A stretch of 64,000 bases of DNA from Alphaproteobacteria bacterium (GCA_028279245.1 JANQOE010000091.1:1-64000), one strand, 5' to 3'; positions 16,748 to 26,416 are shown, numbered from the stretch's first letter. Translations and numbers: made by a program. Notes: generated from the letters alone by a model not told the origin.

Positions 16748-17587
16748 TCAGCTCTTGACGCCACCGCTGGTCAGGCCGCTGGCCATGTATTTGCGCACAG
16801 AGTAGTAGAGCAGCGCCGGCGGTAGGGAGTAGATGAGGCCCATCGCCATCACCACGGGCCACGGCGAATCGTCGTCGGACGCGTAGTAACCGAGCGCGAT
16901 CGGCACGGTCATCCGCGTCTCGTCGTTGAGCAGCAGGAAGGCGTACAGGTACTCGTTCCACGCATGAAGCAACGCGAAGGATCCGATCGCGATCATCGCC
17001 GGGGTGATCAGCGGGATGTAGACCATGTACAGGATCTGCAGCGGAGTCGCGCCGTCAATCTTGGCGGCCTCATCGAGCTCGCGCGGCACGCTGTCGCCGT
17101 ACTGTCGCAGGACCCAGATCGCATAGGGGGCGGTGAAGGTCGTCACCGCGAGAATCATTGCCCAGATGCTGTCCAGGAGTTGGTACACGCCCATCACCTG
17201 GTAGAACGGTATCGCCAGGAAGGCCGCCGGGATGAGATAGGTCAGAAGCGCGAGATTTGACACGACCCCGCCGAAGCGCACGCGCATGCGGCCGATTACG
17301 TAGCTCGCGAGTACGGCGATGAAGAGCACCAGCGCGCAGGTCATAATCGCGGCGAAGATGCTGTTCGCCATTTGCCGCCAGAAGTTGGTGAGGTAGTAGT
17401 CGCCCTGAGTCAGGACGGTCACGTAGTTGTCGAGCGTCGGCCGATCCGGCCACAGCTTGCCCGCGAACGAGTCCTGAACCGGCGTGAGCGAGACCACGAG
17501 CAGGTGATAGATCGGCGTGAGGGTCCACGTCATCACCACGATGGCGATGAGGGCGAACTGCGCGTATTGAATCGCCTTGTGCCCCAT
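16748..17587 (-). CDS. Carbohydrate ABC importer permease (MalG/UgpE-like)
   Basis: A 279-residue membrane protein with a MalG-type layout: first segment FALIAIVVMTWTLTPIYHLL, then a large periplasmic loop and five further hydrophobic segments. The coupling loop is REL DEAAKIDGATPLQILYMVYIPLITP (EAA motif with Asp-Gly-Ala). Two bases separate it from the MalF-like gene. It probably imports a mono- or oligosaccharide or a polyol phosphate. Confidence 0.92.
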   Translation of the reverse strand: MGHKAIQYAQFALIAIVVMTWTLTPIYHLLVVSLTPVQDSFAGKLWPDRPTLDNYVTVLTQGDYYLTNFWRQMANSIFAAIMTCALVLFIAVLASYVIGRMRVRFGGVVSNLALLTYLIPAAFLAIPFYQVMGVYQLLDSIWAMILAVTTFTAPYAIWVLRQYGDSVPRELDEAAKIDGATPLQILYMVYIPLITPAMIAIGSFALLHAWNEYLYAFLLLNDETRMTVPIALGYYASDDDSPWPVVMAMGLIYSLPPALLYYSVRKYMASGLTSGGVKS

Positions 17588-17589
17588 CG

Positions 17590-18468
17590 TCAGTGGTCCA
17601 CCCGCGCGTTCAGCCGCTTGATCAGGATCACCACCAGCGGCACAAGGAACGGCAGCGCGGTGATGACCGTAGCGACTCCGGCCTCGAAATTGCCTTGTTG
17701 GAACGAATACCGGATCCCGAGCGTCGCGAACGTGTTGGTCCGGTCGATCGGTCCGCCGCCGGTCAGCAGGTACACGCTGTTGAAGTCCCCGAGCGACCAG
17801 ATGATCGACAGCAGCATGCTGGTGATAAAGAGATTACGCAGCATCGGCCAAGTGATGTACCGGAACATGGCGAACCCTCCGGCCCCGTCGATTGCCGCGG
17901 CCTCGTAGTACGCGGGCGCGATCGCCATTCGTCCGGTCACGAAGATCATCGTCCAGAACGGCAGGTACTTCCAGATATGCACCGCGATGACGCCACCGAA
18001 GGCGAGCTTCACGTCAACGAGCCATGCCGGGCCGATCACGCCGAACATGTCCCACAGGATATTGTTAATCATTCCCCACTCGCTGTTGAGCATCCAGCGA
18101 ATCGACATGATCGAGGGGACGTGAGGAATCACCCACGGCAGGAGGAAAAGCACGCCGAGGACGCGGACCCACCAGTGGGGCATCGCGAAGAACCCGGACA
18201 GGGCGAGCGCCAGGACCATCTTCAGATTGACCGCGAGCAGCAGGAACACGACGGTGTTCACCGCGGTACGGTAGTAGATCGGATCATTGAAGACGTGCCG
18301 GTAGCCCGCCGGATCGGCACCCAGATACACCCCGTAGCCGATGGGGTAGATGACGAACAGGGCGAACACCACGATGTAGGGGATGAGGAAGATCAGTCCC
18401 CAGGTCACTTCCAGCGACGGCCCGCTCGGGGTGTAAACGTCAGGTCGGCTCGAAGTAACGTGCGCCAA
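17590..18468 (-). CDS. Carbohydrate ABC importer permease (MalF/UgpA-like)
   Basis: A 292-residue membrane protein with an N-terminal segment WGLIFLIPYIVVFALFVIYP and the EAA loop YYEAAAIDGAGGFAMFRYIT. It pairs with the MalG-like protein encoded 2 bp downstream. A long perfect palindrome in the 78-bp gap upstream likely reduces its expression relative to the binding protein. Confidence 0.92.
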   Translation of the reverse strand: MAHVTSSRPDVYTPSGPSLEVTWGLIFLIPYIVVFALFVIYPIGYGVYLGADPAGYRHVFNDPIYYRTAVNTVVFLLLAVNLKMVLALALSGFFAMPHWWVRVLGVLFLLPWVIPHVPSIMSIRWMLNSEWGMINNILWDMFGVIGPAWLVDVKLAFGGVIAVHIWKYLPFWTMIFVTGRMAIAPAYYEAAAIDGAGGFAMFRYITWPMLRNLFITSMLLSIIWSLGDFNSVYLLTGGGPIDRTNTFATLGIRYSFQQGNFEAGVATVITALPFLVPLVVILIKRLNARVDH

Positions 18469-18494
18469 GCGTGTCTCCTGTCGTCGAGGAATGA

Positions 18495-18526
18495 GGGTGC
18501 GCGCCGCTCGCGAGCGGCGCGCACCC
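18495..18526 (-). terminator. Perfect 32-bp palindrome between sugar-binding protein and permease genes
   Basis: Two abutting 16-base arms, GGGTGCGCGCCGCTCG and its exact complement, 20 bp after the binding-protein stop. No T-run follows, so it is likely an mRNA-stabilising or partially terminating hairpin that sets subunit ratio. Confidence 0.6.
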
Positions 18527-18546
18527 CGGCAGAGCGTCCACGGAAG

Positions 18547-19884
18547 CTATTCCGCGAAAAGCTCGGTCATGCGCTCGGCGAGTTCGTCGTAGGCGCGTTC
18601 CGTGGTCCAGCCGTCCAGGACGATGCGTCCGAGCATCTTGCCCCAGATCCGCTCGGCCATGACCTTGGCGTAGTGACGACTGTAGGCATGGGGGAACGGG
18701 ATATTCTCGGTCTCAGTGAACTGGCGATACATCGCGTAGATGTGCGGGTCGGCCGGATCGGTGTAGAACGGATCGTCGAGCAACGCGGGCATCACGGGCA
18801 TCCACCGCCCGAGGGTCCCCTTGAGCATCGGGCCGATGTTCTCGGGCCGAAGCAGTACGCGCAGGAAGCTCTTCGCGTTCTCGATGTTGGCAGACGATGT
18901 GAACGAAACGACCTGTTTGACCGAGACCATCGCGGGCGTCGACGACCCGTCCGGAGCCTTCGGCCACGGGCGCGTCCGGATCTCGTTCAGGTAGACGTTC
19001 GGATCGGCCTTCTTGATCGCGGCCGGAACGGACAGTGTCGGATTCATCTCAACGAGGTGCTTGCGGTTGATGAACGAGACGTTGTCGTCACCACCGGTCC
19101 AGTTGGCGGCATCCGGAGGCACGCACTTGTTCTTCATCGGTCGTACGTACTCCTCCATGGCGCGGACGATCCGCTCCTTCTGCTCGGGCTCATTGATGCG
19201 CAGCGTGCCGTCCGGCGCGACTACCTGCGCGCCGTATGCATTTAGCCAGATGTGGATATTGAAGAACGGGTCGTTGGACACCGTCGAGTACCCCTGCCCC
19301 AGTCCGAAGACGCGGTGTCCGGCCTCACGCGCCGCCGGCTGGACGTCGTCGCACCAGAAGTGGAAGAACTCGACCCACTGATCGGGAATGTCAGACTCGG
19401 TGAAGCCCGCATCCTCCAGGATGCTCTTCCAGTAGTGGATGTGCGGGGTCATCTGAACCCAAGGCACCGCGTAGTGGCTACGCTTGCCGGTGGTTCCGTT
19501 GAGCAGGTAGACCGAGTCGAGCGCCGACTTCTGAAACTCGTCCCTGATCGGCATCAACACGTCCGACATGTCGACGAGATCGCCATCGTACGCCCAGGTT
19601 GGCGAGAACGCGAGGTCGTAGTCGAAGGAGAACGTGAGGTCGGGCGGGCTGCCCGCCTTGAGCGACGCGAGAACCTTGGTCGTCACGTCGTTATTGGCAA
19701 AGAAGCTGACCTCGGCCTTCTTCCCGGTCTCACTCTCCCACGTGCCGACGGCCGCTTTGAGTGCCTCGTCCTCCTCGATGTTAGTTCCCTTGACCCACCA
19801 GATCGTGAGGTCCTGCGAAAGCGCAGGAACCGAGAGCGAACCGAGGACTATTGCTGCTAAAGCGAGTGTTGCGAGACGACGCAT
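18547..19884 (-). CDS. Sugar ABC importer solute-binding protein
   Basis: A 445-residue extracellular solute-binding protein (family 1 type). The signal peptide is MRRLATLALAAIVLGSLSVP then ALSQDLTIWW. The mature part begins with an E-G-KAEVSFFANNDVTTKVLAS pattern and SPPDLTFSFDYDLAFSP, typical of sugar binders. It is upstream of the two permease genes and downstream of the ATPase gene, with a 333-bp regulatory gap before it that holds a palindromic operator. Confidence 0.88.
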   Translation of the reverse strand: MRRLATLALAAIVLGSLSVPALSQDLTIWWVKGTNIEEDEALKAAVGTWESETGKKAEVSFFANNDVTTKVLASLKAGSPPDLTFSFDYDLAFSPTWAYDGDLVDMSDVLMPIRDEFQKSALDSVYLLNGTTGKRSHYAVPWVQMTPHIHYWKSILEDAGFTESDIPDQWVEFFHFWCDDVQPAAREAGHRVFGLGQGYSTVSNDPFFNIHIWLNAYGAQVVAPDGTLRINEPEQKERIVRAMEEYVRPMKNKCVPPDAANWTGGDDNVSFINRKHLVEMNPTLSVPAAIKKADPNVYLNEIRTRPWPKAPDGSSTPAMVSVKQVVSFTSSANIENAKSFLRVLLRPENIGPMLKGTLGRWMPVMPALLDDPFYTDPADPHIYAMYRQFTETENIPFPHAYSRHYAKVMAERIWGKMLGRIVLDGWTTERAYDELAERMTELFAE

Positions 19885-20042
19885 GTCGACACCTCCGGTG
19901 TTAGCGAACCAAAGCCACGGGATGTAGCCCGGACTGCTGATGACGAGCGCGACGCGGAACCAGGGCTCGGTGTCGAAACGACTGCTCGCACGGCAACGAT
20001 GCCGTCCGCGGGCATTGACGTCAAGAACAATTCGAACCCGTC

Positions 20043-20056
20043 GAACAATATTGTTC
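20043..20056. promoter_or_regulatory. Perfect palindrome GAACAATATTGTTC, putative operator of the sugar importer
   Basis: This 14-bp perfect palindrome sits in the AT-rich part of the gap 19885-20217, about 160 bp before the binding-protein start. A half-site AAGAACAATTCGAA is nearby at about 20023 and another, TCGAACA, at 20073. The gap otherwise holds no convincing gene. The regulator is not identified; none is encoded next to the operon. Confidence 0.5.
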
Positions 20057-20217
20057 TTCTTGTTTTATAGAATCGAACATACCATCGAAACCTGTCGGGC
20101 CTTCTGAGGAGCGCATTACTCGCGCCGCTCGCGTGAGGCCGATGCTGTGGCCCGACGATCTCTTCCGTTTCGAGCCCTCAGCGCGCGCGGCAGCGACGAC
20201 GCCTGAGGCGCCCGAGG

Positions 20218-21315
20218 TCACACGACGACGCTGCTGTCCGGATCGATGAGGTGCATATTGTTCATGTCGACGGTGAAGCCCATGCGCTCGCCGACGTTGC
20301 CCGCCTCGCGCGGGGTCGAGCGGGCGCAGACCTCGGTCCCCTCAATGTCGATGAACACCATCGTGTCTATGCCCATCGGCTCGAGCACGACGACGTCGGC
20401 GCCGAAATCCTCCTGGCCTTCTCCGGTGTGGGCGCGCTGCTCGGTGAGGTGCTCGGGCCGGATGCCGAAGATCATCTCCCTGCCGAGGTACGGGCGATAG
20501 CGCCCATTCCGATCGGCGGGCACCTTCAGCGCCAGGTCGCCGCCGAAGGAAACCGCCAGCGCGTCGCCGTTCTCGGTGATCTGGCAGGGCACGAAGTTCA
20601 TCGACGGTGAGCCGATGAAGCCTGCCACGAAGCGCGTAGCCGGCTTCTCGTACATCTCTTGCGGCGTCGCGACCTGCTCGATGATGCCGCCGTTCATGAC
20701 CACGACGCGGTCGGCGAGCGTCATGGCCTCGATCTGGTCGTGCGTGACGTAGACGACCGTCGTACGCACGCGCTGGTGGATCTTCTTGATCTCAGTGCGC
20801 ATCTGCACCCGCAGCATGGCGTCGAGATTCGACAGCGGCTCGTCGAACAGGAAGACCTGGGGATTGCGCACGATGGCGCGACCCATCGCTACGCGCTGCC
20901 GCTGCCCGCCGGAGAGCTGCTTCGGGCGCCGGCTCATCAGCTCCGCGATGTTCAGGATGTCGGCAGCCTCGTCCACTCGACCTTTGATCTCCTCCGCCGG
21001 TAGCCTGCGCAGGCGCAGCCCGAACGACATGTTCTCGGCCACCGTCATGTGCGGGTACAGGGCGTAGTTCTGGAACACCATCGCGATATCGCGATCCTTC
21101 GGCGGAATGTGATTGACGACACGGTCGCCGATCTTGATCTCGCCGTCGGTGATCTCCTCGAGTCCGGCGATCATGCGAAGCGTGGTGCTCTTACCGCAGC
21201 CCGACGGCCCGACCAGTACGACGAATTCGCCGTGCGCGATGTCGAGGTCGATGCCGCGCACCGCGTGGGTGCTCTCGAAGCTCTTACTCAGCTCGTTCAG
21301 TTCAATCCTGGCCAT
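20218..21315 (-). CDS. Sugar ABC importer ATPase (UgpC/MalK-like)
   Basis: A 365-residue MalK-type ATPase. Walker [10 protein letters not shown], signature [19 protein letters not shown], Walker [17 protein letters not shown], switch His in [15 protein letters not shown], and a C-terminal TOBE/regulatory domain ([13 protein letters not shown]). The start at 21315 ([13 protein letters not shown]) fits the family; an in-frame upstream extension does not. It lies upstream of the binding protein with its own spacer, so the operon may have an internal promoter. Confidence 0.93.
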   Translation of the reverse strand: MARIELNELSKSFESTHAVRGIDLDIAHGEFVVLVGPSGCGKSTTLRMIAGLEEITDGEIKIGDRVVNHIPPKDRDIAMVFQNYALYPHMTVAENMSFGLRLRRLPAEEIKGRVDEAADILNIAELMSRRPKQLSGGQRQRVAMGRAIVRNPQVFLFDEPLSNLDAMLRVQMRTEIKKIHQRVRTTVVYVTHDQIEAMTLADRVVVMNGGIIEQVATPQEMYEKPATRFVAGFIGSPSMNFVPCQITENGDALAVSFGGDLALKVPADRNGRYRPYLGREMIFGIRPEHLTEQRAHTGEGQEDFGADVVVLEPMGIDTMVFIDIEGTEVCARSTPREAGNVGERMGFTVDMNNMHLIDPDSSVVV

Positions 21316-21479
21316 GTTTTCCTCTCTCACATTTTGCTCGGAGCCGGCGTGTAGCCCGGCGAACCCCTTCGCGACGACGGCCTCGACGCCTCGAGCCACT
21401 CAGCCTGGTTGTCCTTCGCGCGAGCGAAAACCGCAGGCGTGCTTCGTGCTCGGCGACCTCGCGGGCCCGCTCGGGGCTC

Positions 21480-21643
21480 GTCGCTAGATCGGTCGGCTCG
21501 AGCGAATCGTCGGTCTCCAGCAGCGAAATCCCGGGTAGCCCTGTGTCCTCGTCCGTCAGTGCAACGCCGGTCGCCTGGGGGATTGTGGGGAAGACGTCGA
21601 GCGGCTGCACGCGCGCCTGGCGCAGGATGTTGAGTCTTTTTGG
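21480..21643 (-). pseudogene. Possible remnant of a sulfatase
   Basis: A short minus-strand frame reads QPLDVFPTIPQATGVAL, followed by LPGISLLETD. This resembles the segment in sulfatases where the family has a 'DxFPTxLxLAG ... GxSLL' block. No start, no catalytic CxPSR block and no further family similarity remain; the frame then continues in Arg-rich, non-conserved sequence toward the ATPase gene. It is at best a relic. Confidence 0.35.
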
Positions 21644-21671
21644 GGCGGCCGTCCAAGCTGAGAACTTTCCG

Positions 21672-22964
21672 CTAGTACCCGAAGTAGCGGGGCATAAACA
21701 GCACCAGTTCCGGGACGAAGGTGATTAGCATCAGCGCCGCCACCATTACCCCAACCACGGGAAGAACGGCGACGCTGCATCGACCGATCGATTCTCCACT
21801 GATCGCCGACACGATGTAGAGACAGTTCCCTACCGGCGGGGTGACGGTACCAATGGCGAGGTTGACCACCATCACTACGCCGAATTGGACCAGATCGACC
21901 CCCAGCGCCTGCATGATCGGGATCAGCACGGGGCCGAGGATGATGAGTGCAGCAGCCACCTCGAGCACGCAACCGATCAACAGCAACAGCACGTTCACCA
22001 GCAGCAGGATTACCCACGTCTCACCAGATATCGACAAAAGGTACTGCGCGCTGATCTGTGGAATGCGCTGATGTGCGAACAGGAAGCCGACGAAGGTCGC
22101 CACGGCAATCAGGAACATCACCTTGGCACTCAGCAATCCGGTTGAGTACAGCAGTTTCGGTAGGCGAGACCATGTCATTTCACGATAGACAAGCACGCCG
22201 AGGACGACCGCATAGGCCACCGCCACCGCCGCCGACTCGGTGGCCGTGAACACGCCACCGAACACCCCACCTAGGATGATGACCGGCATCAGCAGTGCCA
22301 GGAACGCCTGGACGAAGCGCGTAAGTATCTCGCGCGCGCTGACGACATCCTCGCGCGGATAGTCCCAGCGTAGCGCCATATAGAACACCAAGCCCATCAG
22401 ACCCAGGCCAATGAGGAGTCCGGGAATGAATCCGCCGAGAAACAGCGCCGCTACGGAGACGTTGCCCATCGCCCCGTAGATCACCATCAGCACACTTGGC
22501 GGAATGATCGGGCCGAGGGCACCGGATCCCGCAGTGAGTGCCGCCGCGAAGGGGCCGTGATAGCCCTTGCGCTTCATGGCCGGGATCATGACCGAGCCGA
22601 CCGCCGCGGTATCCGCCGAGGCCGAACCCGAGATACCGGAGAAGAACATGGTGCTCAGTACAGTCACATGCCCCAAACCGCCCCGATACCGGCCCACCAG
22701 TGCGGATGCGAAGTTGACCAATCGGTGCGCTGCTCCGCCCTCCTCCATTAGTGCGCCAGCCAGAATGAACAGCGGGATGGCGAGCAACAGGAACACGTCG
22801 ATACCGACGAAGATGCGCTGCGCGAACAGCGTCAGCGCGGTCAAGAGCGGCAGATCCGGTATCGCCACCGCCATCGCCAGACCGCCCAAACCCAGCGCGA
22901 AGGAGATAGGGACGCGTAACGCGATCAGCAGAAAGAAGACGAGGAGGAAGACGAGCGCGCTCAT
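21672..22964 (-). CDS. dctM: TRAP transporter large permease DctM
   Basis: A 430-residue membrane protein with about 12 hydrophobic segments. Family blocks include IPLFILAGALMEEGGAAHRL, FSGISGSASADTAAVGSVMI, and LTAGSGALGPIIPPSVLMVI. It forms the ion-coupled channel of a DctPQM importer. It overlaps dctQ by 4 bp and ends the operon. Confidence 0.95.
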   Translation of the reverse strand: MSALVFLLVFFLLIALRVPISFALGLGGLAMAVAIPDLPLLTALTLFAQRIFVGIDVFLLLAIPLFILAGALMEEGGAAHRLVNFASALVGRYRGGLGHVTVLSTMFFSGISGSASADTAAVGSVMIPAMKRKGYHGPFAAALTAGSGALGPIIPPSVLMVIYGAMGNVSVAALFLGGFIPGLLIGLGLMGLVFYMALRWDYPREDVVSAREILTRFVQAFLALLMPVIILGGVFGGVFTATESAAVAVAYAVVLGVLVYREMTWSRLPKLLYSTGLLSAKVMFLIAVATFVGFLFAHQRIPQISAQYLLSISGETWVILLLVNVLLLLIGCVLEVAAALIILGPVLIPIMQALGVDLVQFGVVMVVNLAIGTVTPPVGNCLYIVSAISGESIGRCSVAVLPVVGVMVAALMLITFVPELVLFMPRYFGY

Positions 22965-23452
22965 TCAACATCCTCGACCGGGCCATGCCGCATCCGCCAG
23001 AGGACCCAGAACGCGCCAAGCAATGGCGGCACCGCCATGCTGAGATAGATCCAGAACATCGGGATCTCGAGGGACGGTGACAGCTGCGACCGCTGCAGAA
23101 ACATCATGCGAAAGCCGCCGGCCGCGATGGCGATGCTGCAGACGACGATCATCAGCCGGCTGAAGATGTCGATCGCCCGGCGCAGCGCCGGACCGACCCG
23201 CGCGTGTACGGTATCGAGCTCCGGATGTCCGTCGCGCAAACGCAACAGGGTCGCGGCGCCGATGAAGGTTACCCAGACGAAGGAGTAGCGCGCGACTTCC
23301 TCGCTCCAGGTGATGGGTTGATTGAACCCGTAGCGCCAGATCACCTGAACCAGAGTGAGGAGGGTGATGGCGGCCATCAGGCCGCCGATCACCACTCTCT
23401 CGGTCGCCGCGAGCCACCGAACGAAACGTGGCCCTCGCGGCGTGGCGGTCAT
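22961..23452 (-). CDS. dctQ: TRAP transporter small permease DctQ
   Basis: A 163-residue protein with four hydrophobic segments. The motif WRYGFNQPITWSEEVARYSFVW is typical of DctQ, followed by LRDGHPELD. It overlaps dctM by 4 bp and touches dctP by 1 bp, so the three genes are translationally coupled. Confidence 0.93.
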   Translation of the reverse strand: MTATPRGPRFVRWLAATERVVIGGLMAAITLLTLVQVIWRYGFNQPITWSEEVARYSFVWVTFIGAATLLRLRDGHPELDTVHARVGPALRRAIDIFSRLMIVVCSIAIAAGGFRMMFLQRSQLSPSLEIPMFWIYLSMAVPPLLGAFWVLWRMRHGPVEDVE

Positions 23453-24486
23453 TAACGGGCGCCTTCCGCAAGCATGCGGTCCGCCAACTCCTGCGCGCCT
23501 GGCTCGTTCACCAGCTCGATGAACTGCGGGATGTAGGCCTCAACATGTTCACGGAACGCCGCCGTATCGACGTCCGTGTTGACCTTCCCAGCGTCCTGCA
23601 GCAGTTCGAGGAACTTCCGATCGCCCTCCTTGTACAGGCCGCGCTGGTAGCGGGCCGCCTCGATCCCGGCCTCGTCGACGATCTTGCGATCCTCCTCCGA
23701 CAGGCCTTGATAGGTGTTCTCGGAGATGAGCAGGTTCAGTGTGCCGACGGCGTGGTTGCTCACCGAGATGTACGGTGCAACCTCGTAATACTTCGCCGTA
23801 TAGAGCGTGGTTAGTGAGTTGGCGAAGCCATCCACCACGCCCTGCTGGATACCGGTGTAAACCTCCGGGAAGGCCATCGGTACTGCCGTCGGACCGAGCG
23901 ATTCGATCATCAGAGTCGCCGCCTTGGACTGGATGGAGCGAATTTTCATGCCCTCCAGGTCGTCGGGCGATTTGATCGGCTTCTTCGAGTTTGCAAGTTG
24001 ATGGAAACCTGCAATGAAGAAACCGACACTGCGAAAGCCATGCTTCGGCCAGTTTTCCGTCATCTCCTGGCCGACCTCGCCCTCAAGCACCCGGCTCACG
24101 GCATCGTAGTCGGAGAAGATGTAGGGAATGCTCAGCAGGAACACCTTCCGGTCGTTGGCGATTCCACCGGCGATGGTCGCGGCGGTAATCACCATATCGA
24201 CCGTACCGATTTTCAAGCCTTCGACCATGTCGCGTTCGCCGCCCAACTGCGCGGACGGGAAGATCTCGACCGTGATCCGTCCGTCCGACTTGGCTTCCAC
24301 GATCTCTGCGAACTTCGCGGCCCCCAGGTGGTAAGGGTGATCGCCCGCGGGCAGCGCGTGGCCGAGCTTCAACGTCTTCGCTTGCACGTCTGCCACGCCT
24401 ACCCCTGAAAGGAGCGCCGCACCGAAAATCGCCGCTGTAGCCAGTGCGAAAGGCGGCCTGCAAGACCGAACGAGAGTGCTAAACAT
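23452..24486 (-). CDS. dctP: TRAP transporter substrate-binding protein DctP
   Basis: A 344-residue periplasmic binding protein with an N-terminal signal (FALATAAIFGAALLSGVGVA, then DVQAKTLKLGHALP). Family features are HPYHLGAAKFAEIVEAKSDG, the carboxylate-binding Arg in MKIRSIQSKAATLMIESLG, and VYTGIQQGVVDGFANSLTTL. It captures an organic acid for DctQM. It is the first gene of the transporter set, 73 bp after an alpha/beta-hydrolase gene, likely in the same transcript. Confidence 0.93.
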   Translation of the reverse strand: MFSTLVRSCRPPFALATAAIFGAALLSGVGVADVQAKTLKLGHALPAGDHPYHLGAAKFAEIVEAKSDGRITVEIFPSAQLGGERDMVEGLKIGTVDMVITAATIAGGIANDRKVFLLSIPYIFSDYDAVSRVLEGEVGQEMTENWPKHGFRSVGFFIAGFHQLANSKKPIKSPDDLEGMKIRSIQSKAATLMIESLGPTAVPMAFPEVYTGIQQGVVDGFANSLTTLYTAKYYEVAPYISVSNHAVGTLNLLISENTYQGLSEEDRKIVDEAGIEAARYQRGLYKEGDRKFLELLQDAGKVNTDVDTAAFREHVEAYIPQFIELVNEPGAQELADRMLAEGAR

Positions 24487-24559
24487 CTTTGAACCTCCTA
24501 TTGACGCTTGGTTGAGCTATTCGAGCTCGCTTTGCGCGAGCTTCTCGTGGCGCGACGCG

Positions 24560-25378
24560 CTATGCCGGCGTCGCTGACACCTCTTGCCGATTCAAAAAGC
24601 CGGTGAGTTCTCGGTTGAACGCGGCCGCCTGCTCGATGTTCGAGAGATGTGACGCTTCCTCAATCGCAACGAACTCCGAGCCAGGAAGATTCTCGTGGAT
24701 CTCCTGCGCCATCGCCGGGGGCGTTCCGACGTCGTACTCCCCGACAATGATCAGGACGGGGCAGGAAATCTGTTGGAGACGATGGGTCAGGTTGATGCGC
24801 GGAATTGCATGGCTACACCCCACATATCCGGCGACCGGCGTATTGCGGATCATCTCGCCGACCTCAGCGACCGCATCGCCTTGGGTCTCGTGGAAGTCCG
24901 GTGTGAACCAGCGTCCGAGCGTCGCTTCGACAAGCGAGTCCATACCCACGTCTTCCGCCTGCCTCGCCCGCTCGCCGAATAGCTCGATCGCCTCGGGCGG
25001 CCACCGGCTGGCTGTGTCCGCCAGGGTAAGGCTCGCCAGCATCTCGGGGTGCTCGAGCGCCAGCGTCTGACCGATCATGCCCCCCATCGACAGACCGACG
25101 AAATGCGCCTGATGGATGCCAATGGCACGCAGCAGTTCGTACGTGTCCTGCGCCAGCAGCTCCATCGTGTACGGGCCCGCCGGACTGTCGCTCTGCCCAT
25201 GCCCACGGGCATCGAAGAGAAGCACGCGGTGCGACCGCGCGAACGCGTCCAACTGCGGGGCCCACATGCGCGAGGTGCACGCCAGGGAGTGACTGAAGAC
25301 GATCCACGGGCGCTGGTCATTGCCGTGGTCGCCATGTATCTCGTAGTAAAGCTGAACACCGCCGACGTCCTGTCTCAT
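24560..25378 (-). CDS. Alpha/beta-hydrolase (3-oxoadipate enol-lactonase-like)
   Basis: A 272-residue alpha/beta-hydrolase. The nucleophile elbow is GLSMGG (Ser about residue 96), the oxyanion region is VFSHSLACTSRMW, and FDARGHGQSDSP follows. The acid is likely in IVGEYDVGTPP and the His in IEEASHLSNIEQ. The layout matches 3-oxoadipate enol-lactonase (PcaD) and related lactonases/esterases. It heads the TRAP operon and is divergent from an IclR regulator, the usual arrangement for aromatic or lactone catabolism, but no other pca genes are present, so the substrate is open. Confidence 0.85.
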   Translation of the reverse strand: MRQDVGGVQLYYEIHGDHGNDQRPWIVFSHSLACTSRMWAPQLDAFARSHRVLLFDARGHGQSDSPAGPYTMELLAQDTYELLRAIGIHQAHFVGLSMGGMIGQTLALEHPEMLASLTLADTASRWPPEAIELFGERARQAEDVGMDSLVEATLGRWFTPDFHETQGDAVAEVGEMIRNTPVAGYVGCSHAIPRINLTHRLQQISCPVLIIVGEYDVGTPPAMAQEIHENLPGSEFVAIEEASHLSNIEQAAAFNRELTGFLNRQEVSATPA

Positions 25379-25523
25379 TGGAATTGCTTTGACCTCGTTG
25401 GAATTGCACTCAGAGGCGTGGCGCCGGTTTGCCCCGATTGACGGCGGTTTCTTCGGTGGGGGAGACCCTACACGCCAAAGTAATGTTCTACAAGATCGAA
25501 CTGATAAGTGATATGTGTTTCAT

Positions 25524-26324
25524 ATGATCGAACAATCAAAAACCAAATCCCGTGGCGGCTCTACCCGCTCAACGCACACCTCACTCGCACGTGGCCTACA
25601 GATATTGGAGGTGATCGCCGACTCCTCCGAGCCTGCTTCGCTGAGCGACACCGCGCGCAAGGTGAACCTGCCGCGCAGCACAACCCATCACATCATGCAG
25701 ACGCTGATGCGGCTCGGTTATCTGCGTCAGGACGAGGAGAGTCGGACCTACGAACTAGGCGAGAAGGCCGCTCGGCTGTCGCGACGCGGCTTAAGCACCA
25801 GCCGGATTGCTGAACTGTCGTTGCCACTCCTCAAGGAGATCTGCACCGCAACTGGGGAGAGCGCAACGATCGCCGCCCTGCTCGAAGACCAGGTCACGCT
25901 TATCGCGATCCACGACGCTGACGGTCCGGTGCGGATCGTGCAGGACGTCGGCGCGCAGCGGCCCGTTCACTGCACGGCCATGGGCAAGGTGCTCGCCGCC
26001 TGGCTTTCCTCCGAGAAGCTGTCTGCTCTACTGTCGACGCTGCGGTTCGAGCCCTTCACGTCAAAGACGATTCTTCAACGAGATCGTTTCGAGGCAGAGT
26101 TGCGACGTGTGCGTAAAGCAGGCGTCGCTTATGACCGCGAGGAGTTCATGCCGGGCGTACGCTGCGTAGCTGCTCCGGTGTTTGGTCAAGGCGACGAACC
26201 AATCGCCGCTCTCGGACTGACCGGACCCAGGCATCGTCTACAGCAGCGGAGAATGCGCGAATATGCGCCGCTTGTGCAGCGGTATGCCAACGTGCTCTCG
26301 GAGCGGTTATCCAGCGTCGGGTAG
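25524..26324 (+). CDS. IclR-family transcriptional regulator
   Basis: A 266-residue regulator with an N-terminal winged helix (LARGLQILEVIADSSEPASL, then SRSTTHHIMQTLMRLGY variant) and an IclR effector domain (RPVHCTAMGKVLAAWLSS; YDREEFMPGVRCVAAPVFGQ). I take the ATG at 25524; a GTG three codons earlier is equally possible. It is divergent from the hydrolase/TRAP genes. The gap has GTTCTACAAGATCGAAC and GATCGAACAATC, related strings that could be its operators. Confidence 0.9.
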   Translation: MIEQSKTKSRGGSTRSTHTSLARGLQILEVIADSSEPASLSDTARKVNLPRSTTHHIMQTLMRLGYLRQDEESRTYELGEKAARLSRRGLSTSRIAELSLPLLKEICTATGESATIAALLEDQVTLIAIHDADGPVRIVQDVGAQRPVHCTAMGKVLAAWLSSEKLSALLSTLRFEPFTSKTILQRDRFEAELRRVRKAGVAYDREEFMPGVRCVAAPVFGQGDEPIAALGLTGPRHRLQQRRMREYAPLVQRYANVLSERLSSVG

Positions 26325-26416
26325 AGACCGTTCTTGGTGGAAGTGCCTGGTCCTGAGACTGACCGACCGTCCGCGCCTTGTAGAACCCCGTGGACGCGCC
26401 GCCGACGCTTGAGTAC

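Noticed and set aside
17593-19245. Long 550-residue plus-strand open frame
   Set aside because: It lies antisense to well-supported ABC transporter genes, is rich in Arg/His/Pro, and has no recognisable domain; it is a GC-driven shadow.
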